A DNA stretch of 64,000 bases from contig NZ_JACHJH010000005.1 of NCBI RefSeq assembly GCF_014203555.1, forward strand, positions 164,225 to 228,224, given 5' to 3'. The position numbers and the translations under genes were made by a program. This document shows positions 8,577 through 15,182 of the stretch, one piece after another. Position 1 is the first letter of the stretch. Each line of letters starts with the position of its first letter. The notes below the pieces were generated by a model. It was not told the origin of the DNA. It made no database searches and was given only the letters and a program-made list of their open reading frames with translations. Source of the stretch: Streptomyces olivoverticillatus (GTDB taxonomy: Bacteria; Actinomycetota; Actinomycetes; Streptomycetales; Streptomycetaceae).

Positions 8577-8622
8577 GCACCATGCTCCGGACCGCACCAC
8601 GCTCCGGTTTGCACCATGCGAG
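8577..8622 (+). repeat. 17-bp tandem repeat upstream of the small gene before glmS
   Basis: Two full units (8577-8593 and 8594-8610) and a third partial unit (8611-8622) share gcaccatgctccgg or gcaccacgctccgg at exact 17-bp spacing. The array lies just before the ribosome site of the 8631 gene and could be a regulator-binding array or a slippage product. Confidence 0.7.
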
Positions 8623-8630
8623 GGACTTCC

Positions 8631-8918
8631 GTGTTCGTACTCCATCTCGTGCTCCGCCTCATTCGAAAGCTTGTACTGCGTCTGGTGCGCGCCCCCCAGC
8701 TGGCCGCCCGGCACCGGGCCGCCGCCCGGGGAGAGCGCACCGCCCTCGCCGACCGGGTGCACGGCGAGCTGGCGGCCGAGCTGCCGGACGAGGACCTGGG
8801 CCAGGACCTGGACGACTGCCTCGACACCTACGTTCTCGGCAGCAAACCGCGCTGCGAGGAAGTGGAGTACCTGGAGCTGGTGCAGGAGGCCATCGACCGG
8901 ATCGAGCGCGGTCGTTGA
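8631..8918 (+). CDS. Small hypothetical protein upstream of glmS
   Basis: 95 aa from a GTG at 8631 with GAGGGA five bases upstream; an ATG at 8616 is a less likely alternative. The first ~20 residues are alternating hydrophobic and Arg/Lys (HLVLRLIRKLVLRLVR), an amphipathic membrane-associating helix rather than a true TM segment. The rest is charged and helical, ending in an acidic block (ELPDEDLGQDLDDCLDTYVLG) and EEVEYLELVQEAIDRIERGR. No family is recognised. Its stop is 23 bp before glmS. Confidence 0.65.
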   Translation: MFVLHLVLRLIRKLVLRLVRAPQLAARHRAAARGERTALADRVHGELAAELPDEDLGQDLDDCLDTYVLGSKPRCEEVEYLELVQEAIDRIERGR

Positions 8919-8941
8919 CCCCTGGCCGTACGCTGCACTCC

Positions 8942-10789
8942 ATGTGCGGAATCGTTGGCTATGTAGGAGGGCAGTGCGCCCTCGATGTCGTATTGGCAGG
9001 CCTGCGGCGACTGGAGTACCGCGGCTATGACTCGGCCGGGGTCGCGGTCCTGGCCGACGGCGGCCTGGCCTCGGCCAAGAAGGCGGGCAAGCTCGCCAAC
9101 CTGGAGAAAGAGCTCGCAGGCCGGCCCCTGCCCTCCGGGCCGACCGGCCTGGGGCACACCCGCTGGGCCACCCACGGCGGCCCCACGGATGCCAACGCCC
9201 ACCCGCACCTGGACAACGCGGGCCGGGTGGCCGTCGTCCACAACGGCATCATCGAGAACTTCGCCGAGCTGCGCGCCGAGCTGACCGATCGCGGCCACGC
9301 CCTCGGCTCCGAGACCGACACCGAGGTCGTCTCCCACCTGCTGGCCGAGGCCTTCTCCTCCTGCGGCGACCTGCCCGAGGCCATGCGGCAGGTCTGCCGC
9401 CGCCTGGAGGGCGCCTTCACGCTCGTCGCCGTGCACGCCGACGAGCCGGACGTGGTCGTGGGCGCCCGGCGCAATTCGCCCCTGGTGGTGGGCGTCGGCG
9501 ACGGCGAGAACTTCCTTGCCTCGGATGTCGCCGCCTTCATCGCCCACACCCGCGAGGCCATCGAGCTCGGCCAGGACCAGGTCGTCGAGCTGCGGCGGGA
9601 CGGCGTCACGGTCACCGACTTCGACGGCGCCCCCGCGGACGTACGCCCGTACCACGTGGACTGGGACGCCTCGGCCGCCGAGAAGGGCGGCTACGACTAC
9701 TTCATGCTCAAGGAGATCGCCGAGCAGCCCAAGGCGGTCGCGGACACCCTGCTGGGCCGCATCGACGCGGCGGGGGCGCTGTCGCTGGACGAGGTGCGCA
9801 TCCCCGCCTCCGTGCTGCGCGAGGTCGACAAGGTCGTCATCGTGGCGTGCGGCACGGCGTACCACGCCGGGATGATCGCAAAATACGCCATCGAGCACTG
9901 GACCCGCATTCCGTGCGAGACGGAGCTCGCCAGCGAGTTCCGCTACCGGGACCCCATCCTCGACCAGCGGACGCTGGTCGTGGCCATCAGCCAGTCCGGC
10001 GAGACGATGGACACCCTGATGGCCCTGCGGCACGCCCGTGAGCAGGGCGCGAAGGTGCTGGCCATCTGCAACACCAATGGCTCCACGATCCCGCGCGAGT
10101 CCGACGCGGTGCTCTACACCCACGCCGGGCCGGAGGTGGCCGTCGCCTCCACCAAGGCGTTCCTGACGCAGCTGGTCGCCTGCTACCTGGTGGCGCTGTA
10201 CCTGGGGCAGGTGCGGGGCACCAAGTGGGGCGACGAGATCGTCTCGGTGATCCGCGAGCTGTCGGAGATCGCGACGCAGGTCGAGGAGGTACTGGAGACG
10301 ATGGAGCCGGTGCGGGAGCTGGCCCGCTCCCTGGCCGACAAGAACACCGTCCTCTTCCTGGGCCGGCACGTCGGTTACCCGGTGGCCCTGGAGGGCGCCC
10401 TCAAGCTCAAGGAGCTGGCCTACATGCACGCCGAGGGCTTCGCGGCGGGCGAGCTCAAGCACGGCCCGATCGCGCTCGTGGAGAAGGACCTGCCGGTCGT
10501 CGTGGTCGTTCCCTCCCCACGCGGACGTTCCGTCCTCCACGACAAGATCGTCTCCAACATCCAGGAGATCCGCGCCCGCGGCGCCCGCACGATCGTCATC
10601 GCGGAGCGCGGCGACGAGGCGGTGCGCCCGTACGCCGACCACCTCATCGAGATCCCGGCGACCCCGGTGCTGCTCCAGCCCCTGGTCGCCACCGTCCCCC
10701 TCCAGGTCTTCGCCTGTGAGCTCGCCACGGCGCGCGGCAACGAGGTGGACCAGCCGAGGAATCTGGCGAAGTCGGTGACGGTCGAATGA
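8942..10789 (+). CDS. glmS: Glutamine-fructose-6-phosphate aminotransferase (isomerizing)
   Basis: 615 aa. It makes glucosamine-6-phosphate from fructose-6-phosphate and glutamine. The N-terminal class II glutaminase starts MCGIVGYVG; Cys2 becomes the nucleophile after Met removal. RRLEYRGYDSAG, HTRWATHG and HNGIIEN complete its active site. Two SIS isomerase domains follow: VACGTAYHAG and SQSGETMDT near 300-360, then the GRHVGYPVALEGALKLKE and AGELKHGP motifs. The C-terminus ends in the conserved PRNLAKSVTVE. No clear ribosome site precedes the ATG, so translation may be leaderless or weak. It overlaps acpS by 4 bp. Confidence 0.98.
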   Translation: MCGIVGYVGGQCALDVVLAGLRRLEYRGYDSAGVAVLADGGLASAKKAGKLANLEKELAGRPLPSGPTGLGHTRWATHGGPTDANAHPHLDNAGRVAVVHNGIIENFAELRAELTDRGHALGSETDTEVVSHLLAEAFSSCGDLPEAMRQVCRRLEGAFTLVAVHADEPDVVVGARRNSPLVVGVGDGENFLASDVAAFIAHTREAIELGQDQVVELRRDGVTVTDFDGAPADVRPYHVDWDASAAEKGGYDYFMLKEIAEQPKAVADTLLGRIDAAGALSLDEVRIPASVLREVDKVVIVACGTAYHAGMIAKYAIEHWTRIPCETELASEFRYRDPILDQRTLVVAISQSGETMDTLMALRHAREQGAKVLAICNTNGSTIPRESDAVLYTHAGPEVAVASTKAFLTQLVACYLVALYLGQVRGTKWGDEIVSVIRELSEIATQVEEVLETMEPVRELARSLADKNTVLFLGRHVGYPVALEGALKLKELAYMHAEGFAAGELKHGPIALVEKDLPVVVVVPSPRGRSVLHDKIVSNIQEIRARGARTIVIAERGDEAVRPYADHLIEIPATPVLLQPLVATVPLQVFACELATARGNEVDQPRNLAKSVTVE

Positions 10790-11154
10790 TCGTGGGAGTG
10801 GGCATCGACGTCGCCGAGATCGACCGCTTCGGCGCGGCCCTGGACCGCACGCCGACCATGGCCGACCGCCTGTTCGTAGAGCGCGAGCTCTACCTGCCGA
10901 GCGGGGAGCGCCGCGGCATCGCCTCCCTGGCGGTCCGCTTCGCGGCCAAGGAGGCCCTGGCGAAGGCCCTGGGGGCGCCGGCGGGCCTGCTGTGGACGGA
11001 CGCCGAGATCGTCACGGAGGACAGCGGCCGACCGCGCCTGGTCGTCACGGGCACGGTGGCCGCGGCGGCGGAGGCCTTGGGGGTGACGTCCTGGCACATC
11101 TCACTGAGCCATGACGCGGGGGTGGCGTCGGCGGTGGTTATTGCGGAGGGGTGA
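10786..11154 (+). CDS. acpS: Holo-[acyl-carrier-protein] synthase
   Basis: 122 aa. AcpS moves the 4'-phosphopantetheine of CoA onto Ser of acyl carrier proteins, so it works downstream of CoaA, also in this window. The two family motifs are present: GVGIDVAEIDRF with the Mg-binding Asp8, and RFAAKEALAKALGAP with Glu56. Length matches the trimeric AcpS class. The ATG overlaps the glmS stop (ATGA), implying translational coupling. It is the last gene before the accessory-looking block. Confidence 0.97.
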   Translation: MIVGVGIDVAEIDRFGAALDRTPTMADRLFVERELYLPSGERRGIASLAVRFAAKEALAKALGAPAGLLWTDAEIVTEDSGRPRLVVTGTVAAAAEALGVTSWHISLSHDAGVASAVVIAEG

Positions 11155-11218
11155 GGGTTACGGCAATTGCCTCTGGGGGCAAGCCCTTTGGGCGTCGGTG
11201 TGTCGGTCGGTCAGGGTA

Positions 11219-11244
11219 CCGTTCTGCTGTTCACGTCAGAACGG
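11219..11244 (+). promoter_or_regulatory. Inverted repeat at the start of the XRE gene (possible autoregulatory operator)
   Basis: CCGTTCTG (11219-11226) and CAGAACGG (11237-11244) form a perfect 8-bp inverted repeat with 10-bp spacing, about one helical turn between half-site centres. It overlaps the putative GGAG ribosome site of the XRE gene whose ATG is at 11253. It is suitable for a dimeric HTH protein or an RNA hairpin occluding the ribosome site. Confidence 0.5.
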
Positions 11245-11252
11245 AGCACGCT

Positions 11253-12437
11253 ATGCCCCCGTACTTGGACGAGCACACCGGCGCCCGCATCGCGCGGGCG
11301 CGCAGAGCGCGGCGGCTGACTCAGCGCGAGCTTGCCGACCTCTCCCACGTGTCCTACAGCACCCTCACCAAGGTCGAGCAGGGCGTGCTGCCCGCGAGCC
11401 CCGCCGTGACCGGTGCCCTGGCGCGTGCCCTGTCCGTCTCCGTCGCCGAGCTGAACGGCCAGCCCTACCTCGACGAACTGCGGCAGGATCAGCTGGACGG
11501 GTTGATCCAGCCGATCCGCGACGCGCTGAACGTCTACGACCTCGGGCCGGATCCGGACGTCACCCCGCGCCCGGTGGCCGAGCTGGAGGCGCACGCCGAC
11601 CGGCTGTGTGCGCAGGTGCGCGCGACGAACATCAAGCAGGTGGCCGCCGACCTGCCCGCCCTGATGCAGGAGGCCACCACGGCGGCCCACCTCGCTCCGG
11701 ACGACCGGAGCTGGCGCGTGCTGGCGAGCACCTACCGCACCGCCTACGACGTGACGACGAAGCTCGGCTTCCCGGATCTCGGGACGGTCGCGCTGGACCG
11801 CCTGGAGTGGTCCGCGCAACGGGCGTCCGACCCGCTGCTGAGCGGTATGCGGCAGTACATGCGGGGTGTGGCCTATCTGCGGGCGGGTGACTGCCGGACG
11901 GGAAAGCGGCTCGTCCGGCTCGGCATGGCCACGTTGGAACAGGCGGAGGCGGGGCGTGCGCGCAACGTGCTCACCGGGCAACTCCACCTGGGTGCAGCCG
12001 TCTTGTGCGCGCGTGACCAGGACGAGGGTGCAGCCGAGGGCCACCTCGGCGAGGCGCAGCGCATCGCCGAGCTGACCGGACCGGCCGAAAAGGTGCACTG
12101 GGTGTCGTTCGGGCCGACGAACGTCGGCGTGCACCGCGTGAGCGTCCTCGCCGAGCTGGACCACTACCAGGGGGCCGTGGAGGCCGCCGAGCACATGACG
12201 ATCCCCGACGGCTGGCCCCCCTCGCGGTTGGCGCACCACTGCGCTGAGGTGGCGCGGGCGCAGATGTGGACCGGCCGCACGGACGCGGCCTTCAAGAACC
12301 TCCAGCGGGCCCGCAAGCTGGCGCCGCAGCAGACGCGCTACCACCCGCTGGTGCGGGAGACGTTCGCGGGCCTGGAGTCGGCGAAGCGGAGAATGCCGGA
12401 CACCTTCGGCAACTACGGCGCCTGGCTGGGCAGGTAG
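11253..12437 (+). CDS. XRE-family HTH regulator with C-terminal TPR-like repeats
   Basis: 394 aa from the ATG at 11253 (MPPYLDEHTGARIARARR). The N-terminal HTH_3 domain spans about residues 10-65, with the recognition region LTQRELADLSHVSYSTLTKVE. The remaining ~320 residues are helical and rich in TPR-like segments (YRTAYDVTTKLGFPDLG, GMRQYMRGVAYLRAGD, FKNLQRARKLAPQQTR), a plan widespread in Streptomyces regulators that sense peptides or partner proteins. No TTA codon is present. It is separated from acpS by about 100 bp and is followed by a hairpin and the CxxC mini-protein and ATPase-fold genes. Confidence 0.85.
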   Translation: MPPYLDEHTGARIARARRARRLTQRELADLSHVSYSTLTKVEQGVLPASPAVTGALARALSVSVAELNGQPYLDELRQDQLDGLIQPIRDALNVYDLGPDPDVTPRPVAELEAHADRLCAQVRATNIKQVAADLPALMQEATTAAHLAPDDRSWRVLASTYRTAYDVTTKLGFPDLGTVALDRLEWSAQRASDPLLSGMRQYMRGVAYLRAGDCRTGKRLVRLGMATLEQAEAGRARNVLTGQLHLGAAVLCARDQDEGAAEGHLGEAQRIAELTGPAEKVHWVSFGPTNVGVHRVSVLAELDHYQGAVEAAEHMTIPDGWPPSRLAHHCAEVARAQMWTGRTDAAFKNLQRARKLAPQQTRYHPLVRETFAGLESAKRRMPDTFGNYGAWLGR

Positions 12438-12452
12438 CGGCCGGTGAAACCG

Positions 12453-12490
12453 TGGCCGGAGCTATCAGCAACGTCTGCTGGTTCCGGCCA
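12453..12490 (+). terminator. Nested hairpin after the XRE gene
   Basis: TGGCCGGA (12453-12460) pairs with TCCGGCCA (12483-12490), and inside it CAGCA pairs with TGCTG around a 5-nt loop. The structure starts 15 bp after the XRE stop with no T-run; it is a likely terminator or attenuator before the 12581 gene. Confidence 0.6.
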
Positions 12491-12580
12491 TGTGGCGCAG
12501 CCAGTCTGTGAAGGTCAGAAGACCCCCGCGACCGCGTCAACGGCCCGGGGGCACGGCCAACGCTTCCAAGGAGCGTCAAC

Positions 12581-12772
12581 GTGCTCGACTCTATCCGCCG
12601 CATCGGCTCCGCCGCGAGAGCCCTGTTCCGGTCCCGTACCGTCCGGTGCGACGCCTGCGCCCGGAGGTTCGTCCCCGTGGCGGCGGGCGCGGCGCCGTAC
12701 GTGCCCGTGGTCACCGCCCACGGTATCGACTTCGTGCCCCGCCAGCCGGGCCGGGCGGAGATGGCGCGGTGA
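12581..12772 (+). CDS. 63-aa protein with a CxxC motif
   Basis: Starts at a GTG (12581) with AAGGAG eight bases upstream. The sequence is basic and helical at the N-terminus (MLDSIRRIGSAARALFRSR) followed by RCDACARRFVPV, a single CxxC that could be half of a zinc knuckle. No family is recognised. Its stop overlaps the start of the next gene (GTGA at 12769-12772), so the two are probably translationally coupled. Confidence 0.6.
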   Translation: MLDSIRRIGSAARALFRSRTVRCDACARRFVPVAAGAAPYVPVVTAHGIDFVPRQPGRAEMAR

Positions 12773-13206
12773 GCGCCCCGTGCGGCCTCGTCGCCGCGCC
12801 GGTGCGGGCCTGCTACCGGATGAGCGCCCCGTGCGCCCCCGGTACCGCGCGGCTGGCGCGGGAGTTCGTCACGGCCGGCCTCGTCGCGGTCGAGCGGCGC
12901 CGCGCCATCGAGACGGCGCGGATCTGCGTGTCCGACGCCGTGGCGACCGTCGTGCGGCGCTCGCGCATGCCCGAGCTCGCCGTGGAGGTGACCGTGTACG
13001 ACGAGCGCGTGGTCGTGGCCGTATGCGATGACGAACCCGGCAGGCTGCCGTGGCCCCGGCAGGCGGACGGGGGAGAGGGAGGCGGGAGCGGGCTCGCGCT
13101 CGTGCGCCGGCTGGCGGATGCGGCCGGGGTGAGCTGGGTCTGGGACGGGCTCGAACTCGTCGGGAAGCAGGTCTGGTTCGAGCTGCGGGAGCCCGTCCGT
13201 CCGTAA
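12769..13206 (+). CDS. RsbW-like ATP-binding (HATPase_c) regulatory protein, degenerate N box
   Basis: 145 aa from the GTG at 12769. The layout is that of small GHKL anti-sigma or serine-kinase-like proteins common in Streptomyces: a helical region (GLVAVERRRAIETARICVSDAVATVV), then VAVCDDEPGRLP (G1-like) and GGGSGLALVRRLADAAGV (G2-like). The N box, normally SELVTNAV, reads VSDAVATVV, so the Mg-coordinating Asn seems lost and ATP binding is uncertain. Such proteins often partner with the adjacent XRE regulator; that link is inferred from the recurrent gene pairing only. Confidence 0.7.
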   Translation: MSAPCGLVAAPVRACYRMSAPCAPGTARLAREFVTAGLVAVERRRAIETARICVSDAVATVVRRSRMPELAVEVTVYDERVVVAVCDDEPGRLPWPRQADGGEGGGSGLALVRRLADAAGVSWVWDGLELVGKQVWFELREPVRP

Positions 13207-13264
13207 CCCCTCGGCGCCCCGCCCGGTTGAAAAGGGCTCACGCCACCGGGAGGGGATCGAGGAC

Positions 13265-13687
13265 ATGGCCAAGCGGATCAGCGGCGCGGACCGCGTGATC
13301 ATGGCGCTGCTGACGTCGCAGTGGCCGGACGGCCGGTGCGTGCTGGCGTATGCCAAGCACGGGGCGATGGCGGTGGTCGCCGCGGTGCCGGTGCCCGACC
13401 TCCCGCAGGGCGACTCGTCCCTGTGGGAGGTGGCGGCGCGGCACGTGCCGGGCAATTCGCTCAACGAGAGCGAGTCGTACGGCAGATGGCTGCTGTGCAC
13501 AGGGTGGAGCATGAGCGTCATGCCTCCGGCCCACGGGCTCGTCGTCAAGGGCGAGCCCTGGTCGCTGGACGTGCTGAAGACCGCCGTGCTCAAGGAGCCC
13601 TGCTACGGCTCGGACGGTGTCCACGTGGGCCGGATGACGTTCGGGAACGAGGAGGTTTCGGAGCGGGTCCGCAAACTCCTGACCTGA
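13265..13687 (+). CDS. Hypothetical protein, 140 aa
   Basis: Starts at ATG 13265 with a strong GGGAGGGG ribosome site. The protein is soluble and of mixed alpha/beta character, with no signal peptide or membrane segment. The N-terminal MAKRISGADRVIMALLT is followed by LAYAKHGAMAVVAAVPVPDLP and a C-terminal helix EEVSERVRKLLT. No motif is recognised. It is 57 bp after the ATPase-fold gene and 28 bp before the SDR gene, so it may belong to the same transcript. Confidence 0.65.
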   Translation: MAKRISGADRVIMALLTSQWPDGRCVLAYAKHGAMAVVAAVPVPDLPQGDSSLWEVAARHVPGNSLNESESYGRWLLCTGWSMSVMPPAHGLVVKGEPWSLDVLKTAVLKEPCYGSDGVHVGRMTFGNEEVSERVRKLLT

Positions 13688-13715
13688 CGGCCGCGGGTGT
13701 GGGAGCGTGCGGCGC

Positions 13716-14498
13716 ATGCCTTCCACTCGTACGTACCTGGTCACCGGAGCGGCTTCCGGCATAGGCGAGGCCACCGCCGAGCGCCTGCGCGCGGAGGGTC
13801 GCGCCGTCATTGGCGCGGATCTCGCGGGCGCCGGCATCTGCGCGGATCTGGCCACGCCCGAGGGGCGTGCGGAGCTGGTCGCGCGGGCCCGGGAGCTGAC
13901 CGGGGGCCATCTCGACGCCGTGATCGCCTGCGCCGGGGTCGCGCACTTCGATCCGCTCACCGTCAAGGTCAACTACTTCGGTGCCGTGGCCACGTTGGAG
14001 GGCCTGCGGCCGCTCCTGGCCGAGGGGGCCGACCCGCGCGCGGTCGTCGTCTCCTCCGCCACCGCGATTCACCCGCACGACCCGGCGATCGTCGATGCCG
14101 CCCTGGCCGGTGACGAGAGCGCTGCGGCCGCCGCCGCGTCCGCAGCGCTGGAGCGTGGCGAAGGACATCTGATCTACGGCTCTTCCAAGCGCGCCGTGGC
14201 CCGCTGGGTGCGCCGCACGGCGGCCACGGCGGACTGGGCCGGCGCCGGCATCCCGCTCAACGCGGTCGCGCCCGCGCTCGTCGTCACGCCCATGACCGAG
14301 GGGGTGCTCGCCGACGCCAAGACGCGCCGGCTCATGGACGCCGTCCTGCCCATGCCGCTGCACGGCCACGCCGCCGCCGGGCAGATCGCACCGCTGCTGG
14401 CCTTCCTGACCTCGCCCGAGAACACGCACGTCACGGGCCAGATCGTCTTCGCCGACGGCGGTACGGACGCCGTGCTGCGCGGCGAAGGCGCTTGGTGA
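13716..14498 (+). CDS. Short-chain dehydrogenase/reductase (SDR)
   Basis: 260 aa, the classical SDR length, from ATG 13716 (MPSTRTYLVTG). The cofactor loop TGAASGIGEA is near 10-19, followed by GADLAGAGICADL, where Asp points to NAD(H) preference. VIACAGVAHF stands for the NNAG motif. Catalytic Tyr and Lys lie in YGSSK at about 152-156. The C-terminal HVTGQIVFADGGTDAVL is typical of hydroxysteroid-dehydrogenase-like SDRs. A helical insertion rich in Ala (DESAAAAAASAALERGEG) precedes the active site. Substrate unknown. Confidence 0.88.
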   Translation: MPSTRTYLVTGAASGIGEATAERLRAEGRAVIGADLAGAGICADLATPEGRAELVARARELTGGHLDAVIACAGVAHFDPLTVKVNYFGAVATLEGLRPLLAEGADPRAVVVSSATAIHPHDPAIVDAALAGDESAAAAAASAALERGEGHLIYGSSKRAVARWVRRTAATADWAGAGIPLNAVAPALVVTPMTEGVLADAKTRRLMDAVLPMPLHGHAAAGQIAPLLAFLTSPENTHVTGQIVFADGGTDAVLRGEGAW

Positions 14499-14562
14499 GC
14501 CCGACCGCCTGCCACCGGAAAACGCGTCGCCCGGCCGCAGCCCGCTCCGGCATGATCGCCGC

Positions 14563-15081
14563 ATGACGTGGACAGCCCCCTCCGTGCCCCGGCCGCGGCC
14601 CGGCTCACTGACCGCCGACGAAGCCACCCTGCTGCGGGGCCTGCTCGACTGGCACCGCACCACCCTCCTGCGCAAGTGCGCGGGCCTGAACGGCGAGCAG
14701 CTCGCCGAGCGCTCCACCCCGCCGTCGAACCTCTCCCTGCTCGGCCTGGTCCGGCACATGGCGAAAGTCGAACGCTTCTGGTTCCGCAGCCGGTTCGCCG
14801 GGCTGCCGCTGGAGAAGCTGTACAGCACCCACGAGCAGAAGGACGCGGACTTCGAGGCCCTCGACCCGGCCCGCGCCGAGGAGGACTACGCCCGTCTGCT
14901 CGAAGAGTGCCGCCTCGCCGACGCGGTCGCCGCCGAGGCGTCCCTCGACGAGACGTTCACGCACGACGGCGAGGTCTGCTCGCTGCGCTTCGTTTACGTG
15001 CACATGATCGGCGAATACGCCCGCCACAACGGCCACGCGGACCTGCTGCGCGAGCGGGTGGACGGGGCGACGGGCGCGTAG
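14563..15081 (+). CDS. DinB-fold protein (DUF664, mycothiol-dependent transferase-like)
   Basis: 172 aa. The pattern is that of the actinobacterial DinB/DUF664 family: LLDWHRTTLLRKCAGL, then LSLLGLVRHMAKVERFWF with a metal-ligand His, and YVHMIGEYARHNGHADLLRE near the C-terminus with two more metal-ligand His residues. Members are metal-binding four-helix bundles, several being mycothiol- or bacillithiol-dependent detoxification enzymes. The substrate is unknown. It precedes the trypsin-NACHT gene on the same strand by about 100 bp. Confidence 0.88.
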   Translation: MTWTAPSVPRPRPGSLTADEATLLRGLLDWHRTTLLRKCAGLNGEQLAERSTPPSNLSLLGLVRHMAKVERFWFRSRFAGLPLEKLYSTHEQKDADFEALDPARAEEDYARLLEECRLADAVAAEASLDETFTHDGEVCSLRFVYVHMIGEYARHNGHADLLRERVDGATGA

Positions 15082-15182
15082 CGCCCGCACGGGCATCCCG
15101 GCCGAGACCCCTGACGGGCCCCTCCGTCTGCCGTATCGTCAACTGCGCGGTGATGAAGGTGCGGCGGAGGGGGAATGGGCCC

